Under the pieces are notes generated by a model. The model worked only from the letters and a program-made list of their open reading frames with translations. It did not search any database and had not been told where the DNA came from. A stretch of 64,000 nucleotides of DNA, from contig NC_049981.1 in assembly GCF_000003815.2 (NCBI RefSeq), positions 8,528,232 to 8,592,231 on the forward strand. The letters run 5' to 3'. Numbering within the stretch: position 1 is the stretch's first letter; each line of letters opens with the position of its first letter. Of this stretch, positions 28,501-43,200 are shown one piece after another. This DNA is from Branchiostoma floridae (Eukaryota > Chordata > Leptocardii > Amphioxiformes > Branchiostomatidae). Both the position numbers and the translations under genes were made by a program.

Positions 28501-31500
28501 GCAGGCTGCACAGGGAGGCTAGGATCTATATAGATAGCGGTACAAACGGTGTTGTTACCTCCATGAAATGTCATGGAATGGAGGTTATATTTTCTGTTAT
28601 GTGTCTCTGTCTGTGTAGATGATTACTCAAGAACGGCTGGATGGATTGGTTTCATACTTGTTGTGTTGGTGGGGTGTGATGAAAGCTCGAATCGATGAGA
28701 TTTTGGGCGCCGTATCTGTCGTTATAATCGATGTAATAATATCAGAAATCACCCCTATATGTGAGATATATTGGTACAGGCATCGTGCTGTATGTGTTTG
28801 TTAATGGGCTTAGCTCCAAGCAGATGGTGACAGCTGTTTGGGGGTGTCTCTGTCTGTATACAAGATTACTCAAGAATGGCTGGATGGATTGGTTTCATAC
28901 TTGTTGTGTTGGTGAGGTGTGATGAAAGCTCGAATCGATGAGATTTTGGGCGCCGTATCTGTCGTTATAATCGATGTAATAATATCAAAAATCACCCCTA
29001 TATCTGCGATATATTGGAACAGGCATCGTGCTTTAAGTGTTTGTTAATGGGCTTTGCTCAAAGCAGATACCCATAACAGTAATATCCATTACTCTTAAAT
29101 ACAACCGACCATCAACATACATAACATCCACAAAAAGCAATGAATATTTCATGGAGGTATGAGGTCCCCGAACTCTAGTTTGAAAATGATTTGCCTTTTT
29201 CAAACTTTCAAACATTACAGTATTGCAGCCAACAAGATACACATAGGTGGCTGAATTGCAATGCTAACCTACAAGTCGGACGGAAATACAAATAAACATA
29301 CAGATAATGATAATCTTATTCTTACATTCAAGCAAGATTTATGAATATTTCCAAAGAAACATGTAACGAATAAGTTTGATAAAAGCAGTCAATTAATCCG
29401 CGTATACTTTCATCCTTACATTTAAGTTAAATAAACCCATTTTCCCTAAACTAAGTATACAATTTTGATAAAAGGAGTCGCGCACCTTTGTAACTTTGGC
29501 AAATAAACAGTCTAAGGTGGTCACAAGGAGCGTCGTTCCACAAGCCTGCCCTAGCCTGGTCTGAATACATGTCCACACAGTCCTCGTCCTGTAGAATTGC
29601 ATCTTGTTTTAACAACTGTCCACACGTAAGTGCTTTAAAAGTCTACATACACGTGTATATCGTTTATGCATTACACTGCTTCAGCTGAGGGCTGACTGCC
29701 TTATTTTATCATACCCACCGATACTATTTATTCATGTCATACCGATAAGAAAACAAGTTTCAATGCGAAATTGGCAGGAAGTTGACAAAATTTGTTGTCC
29801 TCGAACATATGTTAACAAATTGTAATAACAGCAATTCCAACGACCGAATCTGGAATTAGACCGCGCCGCACTCGGTGCGATCAGAATGCATTCGATTTAT
29901 GAAATGGAAGCCCGTGTGATATAAATGGAGATCCATGTGATACGGTATAGCTTTCACCTGGTTCGTAACATCCGTATCAAACGTTATCGCGGTCCAGATA
30001 TGACGTAAGCTTAATTAGATATGATGGCTATCTACCTGGCTGTTCCAGTTGTTAGGCTCTCCGTCGTTCCAGTTGGTGAAGGTGACCGGGTGGCCGCTCG
30101 TCCAATAGAATTGATTTTCGTCGATGTTGTCAAAGAGTCCGATCCAAACGGTTCTTCTAATACCTTTGAGCTGGCTTATAACGAAAGCTGAAAGGTAGAA
30201 ATATGAACAACCGTGTACGACTGGGTAACAAAAGTTCTCTATACACCACCACGTTTTTTTTCAAGATCAGCCGTTTCGATGTCATCCTCTTAAAGTCCTT
30301 TTTACCGCATTATCTCATTTGTGCTTAACAATATCTATGTATGTGACAGTACTGCGCTAAAAAGGAGTTACTCATGCAACTACATATGATTGTGGGGTTT
30401 TTGAGTAACAGCTTTTTAGCATTCTTGTTACGAGGATGTCTCTCATCGACGCGCGACAATACAGTGTATTTGGTACTGCGTGATCTAGTTATTTTCGTCC
30501 TGAAGAAGGTGACAGATTTAACACTGATCATTGATTACAAAAACGTTGGCTCTTGGTGTTGTCAACGTGGCAAGTTCTTATCCACGAAACGGCGTTGGGA
30601 GGTGAAATCGCAAGAGACTGGAGGTAGAATCTCTAGGGACGGTGCGCCACCCACCTTGTTCATACTCATTCTCTATGGCCACCAGGTTGTAATTCTCGTT
30701 ACTTCCCAGGCCCCTGCAGAAGTCCCTGGCATCTCTCCATGTCTTCTCCGTGTCATCAGAGAGATAGAATCTGTAGCACTTGTTTCTGTAGCTATTCCAT
30801 CCGACCGGACAGCCACCGGGTAGCGGTTGTGTCGGCTGCGGTGGCTGAAGAGGGTTGAGAGGACGCTCGCAGATGAAGCCATTGCTAGTACCACAGTTGG
30901 CATCATTCCAACGTCCTGCGACAAAGAACAGTTGAACATTGAATGTCGGGTCATTGAATGTCGGATCAAGATTGCTCGAGACGACGCAGTAAAGTTAATC
31001 AGCTGAAGCTATTAACGTTAACACACGTTACATGACCTAATTTGGACACGGACATGGATACGGGTGCAGCTGCATCATTTCATCTCCAACGTTTGTTGAT
31101 AACTAAGAATATTTTGCCCCGATCAGCCTAAGTGTGTATAGCTCAAAGGGGATATTAACAGGGATAACGTTATATGGTATTGCAGATAAAACACAAACAT
31201 CATATAAACACTTGAGATACGATCCGTCAAAACGGTGTAAAACATGTAAGTAGATGTTTTCTATCTTGATGTAAAATAGAAACCCTATACTGACCGTTAT
31301 TTGGATAGAATTCTGCACACTGTTCTGCTCCGCCGGCATTGTTAGGTTCGTTGACCAGCCAGTTGAGGTAGGCGTACGCAGAGCCGTCAGACCAAGTGTA
31401 GACGCTATCAACGCCATACTCTCTCAATCCTATCCACAGATGAGTAGCGAGGGAGCCGTACGTCTGCAAAAACGACATCCCCTTGAAGTATTCTCATATT

Positions 31501-34182
31501 TTTGCGGCAGTAAATCTAATTTTGCTATTGAATGAGAAATTTATTCTGTCATCGCAATCAGACAAAAGATGAGGCATGGCCTTTTTCGTCAGCAAGAGGT
31601 GCAACGCGCAAGGCTTAGCTTTTTTATTAGCCAAGCACATCGAGATACTTCTACCCAGTGTGCTGGGTCTTATCAGAGGATTGGCTCATGGGGCTTACGC
31701 CTGAAGCTCCATCATGCACGGGGCCACCGGCTTTACGTCATCATCCGAAATAACGAATACAATACCTTATAACATGTCCGAGCTGGGGCCGATCCACGAA
31801 ATGTGATCTAGATAGCCAATCAGCGTTGTTGCGCTTGCACCGCCGGTACAAATCAAAATCATAGTTAAGCTGGAAATCTAAATAAACCATAAGTTTTAAA
31901 CACATTAACTCACTTGGCCAATCAGAAACCGACTCTCTTGCATGTCGTTGATAGAAACAAGGTCTCCACCGTTTGATTGACAGTAGGCACGTGATTCTTG
32001 CCAAGACAGAAGATTGGAGTCACTGATATAGTAGCAGTGGCCGCTGTAAAGTTTCCAGTCAGTTGTTCCGGAACAGAGTGGCGCTATAAATACAAGATAC
32101 AACTCATACTCATCATATGTCACGAGTCACATGTGCTATCTACAGAACCTGACTCGGTGTGCAGTGGATCATAAGTTGCATGAAGTCTATGGTGCATACC
32201 ATCTCTGTTAAGGTGACAGGGAAGCAATGGATTGTTCAGTCCTTGACAATGACTGGAGTTAATCAGTAGATAATCAATAGAAATCCATAAAAAAGTCCAT
32301 ATTTTGTGTTTGCCGATCAAATAAAGCAAATATGTTTTTTTCGCAAGGCGTGGCGTTAGGACTAATATAGTCAATATTTAATCTAATTACCTGGAGAGTA
32401 TCTAGAGCTGGAAGTATGGGTTTTATGGTACATCGGGTGGTCTGTATTTGCTGTAAACGTTTATGTTCATTGAATCCTGCCATTCTTGCTATAAGTAATT
32501 TAAAGTAGAGAATCTTTTCGAAGATGTCGTAATCATGTCAAGATTTTTCGTACGTATTATTGAGCGATAAAAGTACGCAAGGCAAGCTACCTACCGTTTT
32601 CTGGGACGGATGGAGGTGTCGTGGGGATGACGACTGAGTCACCTGGTGGGAGCACATGACGTTAGGAAAGTAGGAACGACACAGGTACGAGGCAGATTAG
32701 ACAGATGTTAATCTAGATATATCAAACCTAGTTGGAGGAATGATTGGTGATGAGAAAAGGAAAATAGATTTTCTAAATCATAAAGTTATCATCTAGCTAT
32801 CATCTTTTAACCTCAAACATCAATACTGGATCTGGATCCCAGGCGTAAATCGTAAATCATTGAATCTTATTTGAGAGAAAAAAATCCCTTCTGCGACTTT
32901 GTAAACGTCTCCCAAATTTAGCAGTTATTTTCACAATAGAGAGAAAATCATAGAGAAAAGTCTGTATCGAGACTGACTGGGGCCCATTTGCACACCAGCA
33001 ATATGTGAAGTTTTCAAAACACGAAATTGTCTGGTTGTCCTCTTAAAGAATTGTTTTTCAGAAAAGTAAGGTAAAAAATAAAGTCAGTACCGTAGGAAAT
33101 AACGTTTAATATTGTTAGTGCAAAACGTGGTCTTTCTGATCTTTCTGCATAGATCATGATAATGAGCAGGGATCATTCACACGTCAAGCATGTAAAATAT
33201 TCCTCTTACATTGATGACGTAATGTAACGCTATGTACAATGATCACCGAAATGTAAACAGTAATTATTACTGACCAAAACATGATGAGGTCCGTTTGGAC
33301 CCTGCTCATTTTAGATATCAGTAATACATTCACATGTACACGTAGTTCAACTCCCGTGTATGTACAGTTTGCCATGCATTGACATTCTTTTTTAGTCGCA
33401 AAAATGATGGGGTGTTGGAGGTTTGGAAAGAAGAATGATATAGTTATGACTAGGTCTTGTCTGCTTACCCAAGCACCTTCACCTACGATAATAAAATAAT
33501 AAGCCTACAAGACGGGAGACCGGCGAGCGCGCGGGATTCGAATACTTAACTGTTCGTTTTTACAAAACGCAGTTCTGTAATATAATATAATTTCTTGTGG
33601 CTACATGGCAACTAGCGCGTACCTCTGGAAACCATGCAGATCCAGTTTCTGTAGGAGGTACAGGACAGGTCGTTCCAAAAGCTATCCGATCCGGCCACCA
33701 CGATTTCCACACAGTGCTCGTTGTCGCCAGCGTTGTTAGGTTCGCCGTCATTCCACTCTGTGTACCCCACCGCTCTCCCATCGGACCATTTAAAACCTTT
33801 CAACAAGAACAAGGTTGAGAGTGATATCATGGAATGCAATGGATTTATAAACTTTCCTCATGAACTGTAATGTGCAAATTAGCTATTGACTGCTATTTTC
33901 ATACCAACATAACAAAACCCTGACGATCCGACAACACCTTCTTGAGTTATTCTCGTCCAAAGTTTGAAACACTGCAGTACAAAATAATTACTATGGTCAA
34001 AACCCAGAGCACTTACGCTCCTTTCTAAGAGCTGTGTACCACTTTACCAATTCTACCGCATGCCCATAGCACGAGATATGAAAACTGCAAGCCGCTACCT
34101 TCTTTTTTCAAGCCCCCATATACACACCTACCAAATCATCCATCCATGGCTTCTCGAGTTATACTGTTCACAGTAAGACATG

Positions 34183-34258
<76 letters not shown>

Positions 34259-37200
34259 AATGGCACCAAAAACATTACCTTTCTGGCAAAGGCAAAGAAA
34301 ATACTTTTATGCTATCGGCTAGATACAGGAGTTGTGGAGCTTCATGTAAAACGTTTGAAAATGTTTGTAAAATTTGTAGTCGTCCTCACCCCCCTCGTCA
34401 TCCTTGTCATTCAGTCCAATCCAGAAAGCCATCCAAGCTGAACTGTACAAATGATAAGAAATGAATTTGGTCAAATAAAACAGAGAAAAGAAATAACTAT
34501 GATTTGCGGAATAAGCATAATGTAGCTCATTGTAAAAATTATGTATTCATTCACTTAAGAAATAGAAATAACACAGAGGCCTAGGTCATAACCCAACTAT
34601 CTAATCATCAGATGGCCTCAATATGTAACATTATCAATAGATATAATAACCCTCGCCAGAAGATAGTGTTTTGTCAGGTTCAGTAGGTGATTTGGTGTCT
34701 ATAATCAGTGTAACTCAAGAATGGCGGATTGTGTTGATATTTCGCATGTGGTTAGATCTTAATGACACCTAGAAATGATTAGATTCTGACCCCAATAGTT
34801 TCTTCATGTGGTCTTCCTGTTTTACGCATAAATTGGCGAATGGTTTTATACTTATTCTCCATATCGGTCTTACTTGATTTGGTTACTGAGCAGCGCCATT
34901 TCCGCATCTCTGTGAAGGCTGACCAGATCAGCACCCTGAGACTGGCAGTGCGCACGCGCGTCTTCCCACGTCTTCCGGTACGGCTCGTCAACCTGGTTAA
35001 TCTGGACAGGAGATTGATACAAAGTGTCAGTCGTAGCCTGTCTACATGCTATTTATAGTCTATAGATATATATTCCCTTGCATGGTTAATATCTATCAAT
35101 GTTCATTTCTTTCACGTATGCAAGAACGCATGTAAGTGCTATCATAATAATGAAACGCAGTGCATCTAACGTTATAAACAAGAGATACATTGAAAACAAG
35201 TGCTTTAAAAAAGCTGGCATTTTGCCAAGGTTTGCGTGTGTACACGGTCTTTTCTAGTTATTGGAATGTGCTGAAACTATTGTTTATATTAAATGGATGT
35301 AAAAAGGAAACAAGAACAATTGAAAATCACCCTCCCCTGGACTCGATCCCGGACCGTAGCTCTGCAAATCAGGCTGACGTCAGAGGTATTTGTGTAGTGA
35401 CCCCTGAACCCGGAAGTCACTTCCCCGGTGCATCATAGCGCACTTTTCAGAAAATGATATCTCAGCAATCGTTTACCCCTGCTTTAACATTTTTACATTG
35501 TCACGGTCTCCATAGTACATACTACAAATCTGGTAAGTTAGAAGGTCCAGTTCTTTTTCGATAATACAGGGCGATCAATGAAAAATCGTGGCAATTTCCA
35601 TTTTCGCACTGGAAATCCTACTAATGAATATTAACTAAGTCGCAAAGGAATCTGGGATAGGCTATATGTAACTGTTATATATATATATACACGATTTATT
35701 TGGAAAACATTTCATCTTTATGAATTGGTAATACAACATTAAAATGTAAGAGCAATAATTTGATTATATGCTGCATCAATCTTAGGAATATCATACTTCA
35801 TTCATTTAATCTAATCAAATATCAGGCCCCATTACGGACCACAGACAATGACTCACGACAGAGCTTTTAAATTGTATACAAATGCATTGCAGATTTTGAA
35901 CAGGTCCGTTCATCTTAACATCACTCCATCACCCCATCACAACGGCGACTACACTGGCCGGAAGGCATTTTGCCACTGCAAGTGGCAAAATGCAAAAAAC
36001 TGCTATGATAGAATATTGTCATTAATTATGCCAATGTCTCCACTTTTGCATGAGTAGCATTCTCATTTTTGTACATTTTTGTCTTAAGTACCTAGTAATA
36101 CATACCCCAAAATAATGAAAACCCGTTATTTCTTTCTTGATTTTCCTCTTCGGAAAATGCCCTTTCAATTCCAACTTTAGCTGCTAGAGGGACCAACCTT
36201 ACGCCAATTCTTTCCGAGCACAAGATCTATCTAACGCCTAGAAATATCGTGACTATAGCTTGTTCAGAAAACAAAGAAATGAACTAAAAAATGAAAAAAA
36301 ACATGATTGAGGTAAATATCCTTATTAATGCATCAAAGTAAATTCTACATTGTATTAAACTGTGCTGATTATTAATAAGTACCTACATTCCAAAAATCAA
36401 CCCACCATCCCTTTTTATAGATCAAGACAGTCAACGTTATTACCTTCTAATGTTTCAACCAAAAAGCCCTCTGCAATTTTAAAAAAAGCTGCTAAGTGAG
36501 ACCAAATCTGACTAGTATGAAAAGCATCATAACCATAGCATGTCTACAACATGAGTAATGGAAACAGGAGCTTTCGATGACTCATGACACATGCACACAC
36601 ACACACACACACACACATACATACACACGCATACACACACACACACACACACACATAAACACACATGTGTAGCATAAAAGTTGGTATTTCAAGGGGAGAG
36701 GAGACAACGGAGGGTTGTATCCATTGATGTTACCTGATAACAGTAGTTAACTCCAGTTTGTGTCAGCCATCCATTTGGACACCTGGCGGTGGATGCGTGA
36801 GTTACACCAGGAGGAGGGGTGTACCCGCTCCGCAGCTTCTCGCAAATATACGGGAACGTCTCCACGCACCTGTTGTCGTCCCACAATCCACCGCGTAGTC
36901 CAGCGGTCATACTGACACAAGCACCCCAATTGAAACCTGCCAAGATTTCAATTTAGTAAGCAAAAGTGACAAATATGATAAAAGTATTTGGCATCACATG
37001 CATATCATTTGATGCATATTTGTAAATTAATCAACGTAATATGCATTTTATGCCATACCTGGCTTTGGCCTTCTAATGATTCAATAGGTTTCTAATGTGA
37101 AACGAAGGAATCTTGAAACATAGTTTTACAAAGTACTATTATCATACTGATGACACATGTGATAACAATGGATCATGTTAACTGTCTGTTTCAAATGGTT

Positions 37201-40200
37201 GGAGGCTGTTATTCTATACCTGTTTATATGGTGACACACATTGTGACCTACTCATGTTTCTGCATAAATGCGTGACTCGGCCATAAACAGTAAGGGTTTG
37301 TGTGACATTCAATTGACATATTTTTGCTCAGTTTCTTCTTCTTATTCTCAAATAAAGTCAGGCCAATGACCTTGACCGGGCGGCTGTCACCATGGAAACG
37401 CCATGTGGTGTTTATGTACATTCTGTAGCGTCACAGGGCCTGGTATATGCTACATTAGTGGCAGAAGAGAACTACCTGAAAGGCTGATATATAGATATAT
37501 CTATATAGATATATGAATTGTGTGTTTTTCCTAAGAGTTAACAGAGCGGTATCTCGTTAGAATAGACCATTTGAAGACAAACATCATGTATTTGCTTGCA
37601 GATGTAACCTTTTAAGTTTGAGATGTCTAAGCTTACTCGGCTGGAGGCGGTCCCAGTTTGTGAAGCTCAGTGGTTCTCCATTTCTCCACTGGTAAACCAC
37701 AACTCCAGTGTCGTCGTCCCGGCTGCCCCTCAGACCTGTCCAGTAGTTCCCGTCGCGGTTTCCCAGTTGAGCAGAAAGGAATGCCTGTTCAAATCTAACG
37801 GTCAGCAGAGATGGCAAATGTTAAACATACGGCATATCTACATCTGAGAATTTATCTGTGCAGGAGTCTTTCTGGCTCAAAGTTGAACTGTTATTGATTC
37901 ACTCAGATTGTTGACTGTCCAACTTCAGTCTTGATTAAATGGTTAGGGAAATGTCTAAAACCATTATTGATGATATACTCTGTAAGACATCTGTGCATTC
38001 GCATCATAGAGAGCGAAGAAAATCTATGCTAATATCACAATTTAGAAAAGGAGCCGTGCACGTATTAGAAAGGCACCTGTCGGTAACAGCCACTAGGTCA
38101 GCGCCGAAGGTTCGGCAGGATTGCCGTGCGTCTTGGAACGCAGCAGGGTTGTTGTTGAAGAGGTAGCAGCTGTTTTCGTACCCCAGCCATCCCTATGGCA
38201 TATACAAGAACAACATTAAAATCAATAAAAAGTATGAAGAAGGAGCGAAATTACTGTTTAAACAAAAAACAGACGGTGAGCTGAAATATATAATATTGTC
38301 GAGCCAGTTAGCTGAAAAGTATACTAGAGTAGGATTACATATTTCTGTTTACCCCAACACCTGCTTAGAGATTATGAAATATAAAAACATGTTTTGACGT
38401 ATGATCATCAATGCGATTCGTTCACTGAGGATTCGTTCACTGAGGTTTAACAAGTTTAACGATTTCCCCCTCTTCCTGCACCTGCTTTTATACATTCTTT
38501 CTGTATTGCTTTATAAATAAACAAACAAACAAACAAACAAACAACGTATTAACTTCCCTTTATATTCAATGCTGTAGGTTTGCAGTTAAGGATTTTTACC
38601 CACCTGTTCGCACCCTGCCACTGTAGGCAGCACAGTCGGTTCTGGTAGTGACTGCTTCGGTATCTCACAAACATACGGGTAGTGACTATCACACTGGGCG
38701 TCATTCCAAAACCCATTCTGTAAAGTTTATACATTCATATTATATCGTCAGATAGAATTCAAAATAACGATACAATAGAAAGTTTTCTTGTATTTCTGCG
38801 CTTATTTTGAATTTTGAAAAATGCAAAATACTTAGGATTTGAACCTTGAAGAATACTAATTTTGAATTACTCACCTATCTTCCATTTCAATGGGTAGACG
38901 GTAATGTAGAAGTTTTGGGTGTTCACATACCACAGGACTTAGACACCATTGTTGTTTTGAACTTTGAACCTAGCTTAGCAAAATTACATAGAATCCTATA
39001 TCCATGGAGAGTTAAGGGACTGTCTTAGTTGGGTAAAATAACTAATTTTAATTCATTGATCACTTTTCAATTCACATATCTCTTTCAGGTCATTCAAACT
39101 CCAGATACGTATTTGTTTTCAACGATATGAAATGGATTTTTTTGCCCCAAAACAAACCCGGTGTGCGCAACGTGTCCCACGAGGTAGGTCAAGTAGAGGT
39201 CACGCACGAAAGTGCAACTAAACAGCCCGTAAACAAATTGTGACTAGCATAATGAAATGTAACTTTTGTAGTGAGTTCTTACAGTTTTGTACATGTTGAC
39301 ACAGTCTTCGTCTCTTCCTTGATAGTTGTTCGGTTCATTGTCGTTCCACAATGTGTAGGTTACGGGTGTACCGTCAGACCACTGGAAAAACATCTGCACG
39401 TCTCTGTCGTTCAGACCCAGCCAGACATTGTTCATTGACGCTGTAAGCAACACTCGTTCTTAGTAAAGTCATAGATGAATAATGACTAGGTGTGAGAAGG
39501 GTTTCCACCGCTAGGTTTCGGCTCAAAATCACTAGATGGATACTTTGAGGGCCAGGCTACGCTGCCAATGTGAGTTTTCCATAGACTAGCCCTCAGGTAG
39601 GTGACTTTTGACACCCTGTCTCTTACATGTTTTCTGTGTATTTGAGTAGGACACAGAATTGGTGTAATGTGCCTTAAGTCACAAGGGGATCGGGCGGTTG
39701 TCAATCGGCGGTAACTCAGGTGACTTTAATTAGACAGTACAGCAGTAATTTTCATAAGATTACCTTTGCTGGTTTCTTATACGCTTGTTTCATACAAGAG
39801 ACACAGGGAGCAAACTGCTTTATCCCACTGTTAGAATGCGGGCATCATTCAGGATCAGCGTTGGCCATTGAATTGTGGAAATGAGGGTTATGGACAGCGA
39901 AAGGATATGGGCAAACAAATCAGTTAGAGCAGGCCATAGGAATACATGTTAAAATACACTGAAGTAAGGCTTCATTAAATGCTAACCCGAATTTCAATAC
40001 TAAAAGTTCGTCTCCATCAGACAGGGTCTTTGTAAAAACAGGGGATTGTTCAGAAGTAATGGTCGCTCTGTGAAGGAAGCCTCCCCTTTGACCCCATGCA
40101 GTATCCATCCGCAGGACGCCAAATTAACTACTGAATCAAACAGATCTTGACCAAAATGGCAACGCTTAGACAATAACTGTTCCTTCTAACCAAAAACGTC

Positions 40201-43200
40201 TGCATTTTGAGCAATGTTTCAAGGAAAAGGAGGGTTTGCAAGCATTTAGTTGGCACATTCTCATTTTGAGCCACCCACTGTGCAACTCATGATCAACTGT
40301 TACGTCTACACATCTGTCCCATCGGTAAAGCGTCTACAAATTTGTTTATAAGCTGGTTAGAACACCTGGTTGAATAAGACTGTAGACAAAGTTTTGTTCA
40401 GCTTGGTTGGCGATGGAAGCCAACTCGGCTCCCTGCAGCCCACAACTCTGGCTGGCGCGTCGCCAACTCTTCACGTCGTCAGCCCCGCCGTCGTACAGTC
40501 TGTAGCAGTTGTCTCCAAAGGACGTCCAACCAGTAGGGCATCTCAGACCTGTCGACAACAGAGGAGCTTAGATGCATTTGTTTGAGAATACATAAACATG
40601 GTGGAACATTAACAGATACAAAACATGCAAATGAGGAACTTATTTGCATAATTAATGCAAAAATAGCAAACCGCTTTGTGACTTTTACTTGTTACATGTG
40701 TAAGGTAGTCAATGATAAAGACCATCATGCATAAAACATGTAAATGTGTATGTCATTTGCATACTATCTACAAAAGCTCGAAATATTTCATGGAGGTATG
40801 ATGTCACCGAACCCTAGTTATTTTTGTTTTCACACGTTTTGTCCATTTGAAAGTGATATGTAAACCCACCGTTCATGTTGAAAGTAAACGAAGCGTCGTC
40901 GGCTCCAAAGCTGAAATGAAAACAAGACAATGTTACAAGAAGGAGTATGAATAATGCAAGTTGTATCATAACAGGCTCATTTTTCATCGAATGAGGTGAA
41001 TGTGGCAAAAAGGTAAGGCACTTATTTCCTTGAGACTAAAAGAGAATTACTTTAAGAGGCTGAAGTTACAATGATAAATACCATTGTAGGCTACGTAGAA
41101 AATTGATGTCCTGAATTCTCACCAGTTTCTCTTTTCTCACCACATCATATTTCAGCCATACTACAGGTATGTATGCAATATTTTGTATATTATAATGTTT
41201 CTGTTTCTTCTTCTTCTCCTATCAAACCCTCAAAGCAATGTGTCTCTGTCGTTCTTGAACTGAATGACCTGAACTGAGTAAATTGATACCCTAGGACTTG
41301 AGATTTTGGGCCATTTTGGACCAAAACAGTATATGTATGGCTCCTGTTCCCTGGAGCACCTTGGTTTTACAACCAAATGACCTAAAATGTGGTATAGGGG
41401 TGCATTATGTATTTATTCACAAGACTCATGTATAAATTTTGGCATGAAACACTTCAAAATGATTTATCTTGGGATTTTTTGGTGTCGTTTCCAATGTTAT
41501 CTGGAAGAGTCCATTCACGAAAGGGAGAACTTTGGGACTGGGTTGTTATACAAAAGGCCATGTTTTCAGTGGGAGCATTTTCGGACAGGTCTATTTTGAA
41601 TTTTACATGGGGTGTACTTGAAGAGTCCATTCTTGCATGGAGGGGGGCTTTTTTAGCTGAAGAATTTTTTAACTGCTCCACTTTACATATGGGTAGTGGT
41701 GCGTACCTAAAGCCCGGACTTGGAATTGGACCTAAAAATGTTTAGGTCCAAGTCCAAAAAAAACCTAAATGTCCGGACTCAAGTCCGGACTTGCGAAAAG
41801 TTATCTGTCACTTATATTCCCTTTTCTTGTTCTAAACCATCCAAAACCTTCCATAGACAGTGAAATTTGCGCTTGAAAAAGCCAAAAACATTTTGTGTTT
41901 ACACTGGCTGTATATAATTTGCATGTATTTTTCACATTGCATTTCAGTTCATGCTAACATGCAATTTTATATGCACCCCCCCCTCCCCCTCAAAAAAGAA
42001 AACTTTCTAGCGCACATAATATGCAATGATGGGTTCAGGTCCGGACTTATAAGTCCGGACCTGAACCTGAACTGCTGGACTTGAATCCGGACCTGAACCT
42101 GAATATGAGTTTAGGTACGCACCACTACATATGGGTATCACAGGAAAAGTCCATTCTTGCCCGAAGTTTTTTTTTCAGTTTTGGACGGGTGATGATTCAA
42201 AATTCCATTTCTTAAGCATGTTTATGAACTGGTCTATTTTTACATGGGGTGCACTGGAAGAGTCCATTATTGCATGGAGACATCTTTAAAGATTCATTTT
42301 TGGACTATAGTGTAATTAGTAAAAGTCCTCCTTGAGCGGAAGTGTTTTTGGACAGCTACATAGAGGTATTGCTGGCAGAGTCCACTCTTGCAAAGATGGT
42401 GATTTTTTACGTTCAGATTTGATTTGATTTGATTGGTTGCTCAATCTTTTTTACTTTTGTGAAGTGACGCCGTTCATACTGCTGCCCACATAGACAGTCT
42501 CTCCGCCCTGCATCAGCACTGTCACTTCCCCACCGTTGGCATCAGTGATCTTTCCATCGTGAATGGCCGAGGCACAGACAAAAGAATCCTTTGAAACAAC
42601 AAGATATATAAGAATAGTGTAAGAGGTGCGGAAAGTAGCAATAGAAAACTATTAAAGGGTAATACATCATAGAAATATACCCAAAATCATGAAGACCCGT
42701 CAACACCTTCTTGACTTATTCTCCTACAAAACTTGAAGTACAGATGGCGCTTGACGTTCCATGAAATTCGCTAGGGGGCCTGTGCCTATTCCACTTACTC
42801 TCTGAACCAAAAACTACCAATATCAATATAGAATCACGACCGAAGTATGTCCGATACACGAGACATCAAAAACATATGGTCCGCTGCCGTACCTTAGAAA
42901 GCCCCAAGTGGGCATACTATCCAACTTAACCTTTATCCTCCTGACATCCTCCCACCTACCAAATGCCATATGGATCCAACTACAGCTTCTAGAGTTATGC
43001 TGTTGACAGTCAGATACACACAAAAACGACACGGAAAACAATTTTCTTGGCCATGGTTATCATTACAACTTTCAAGGAAGAACGCTAATAGTGGAGAGAG
43101 GGGAAGTACCTCAATGCAAGTACTAATGTTGTTTATATTTCTACTGACGTCACTAAGTCCTATAAATGCATTCAAATCTTACATCAGTATACGTTCCTGT

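Noticed and set aside
34390-34437. Shorter version of exon 34 using an AG closer to the GCTTGG sequence
   Set aside because: It shifts the frame and destroys the WIGLND motif; the upstream AG at 34443-34444 keeps it.
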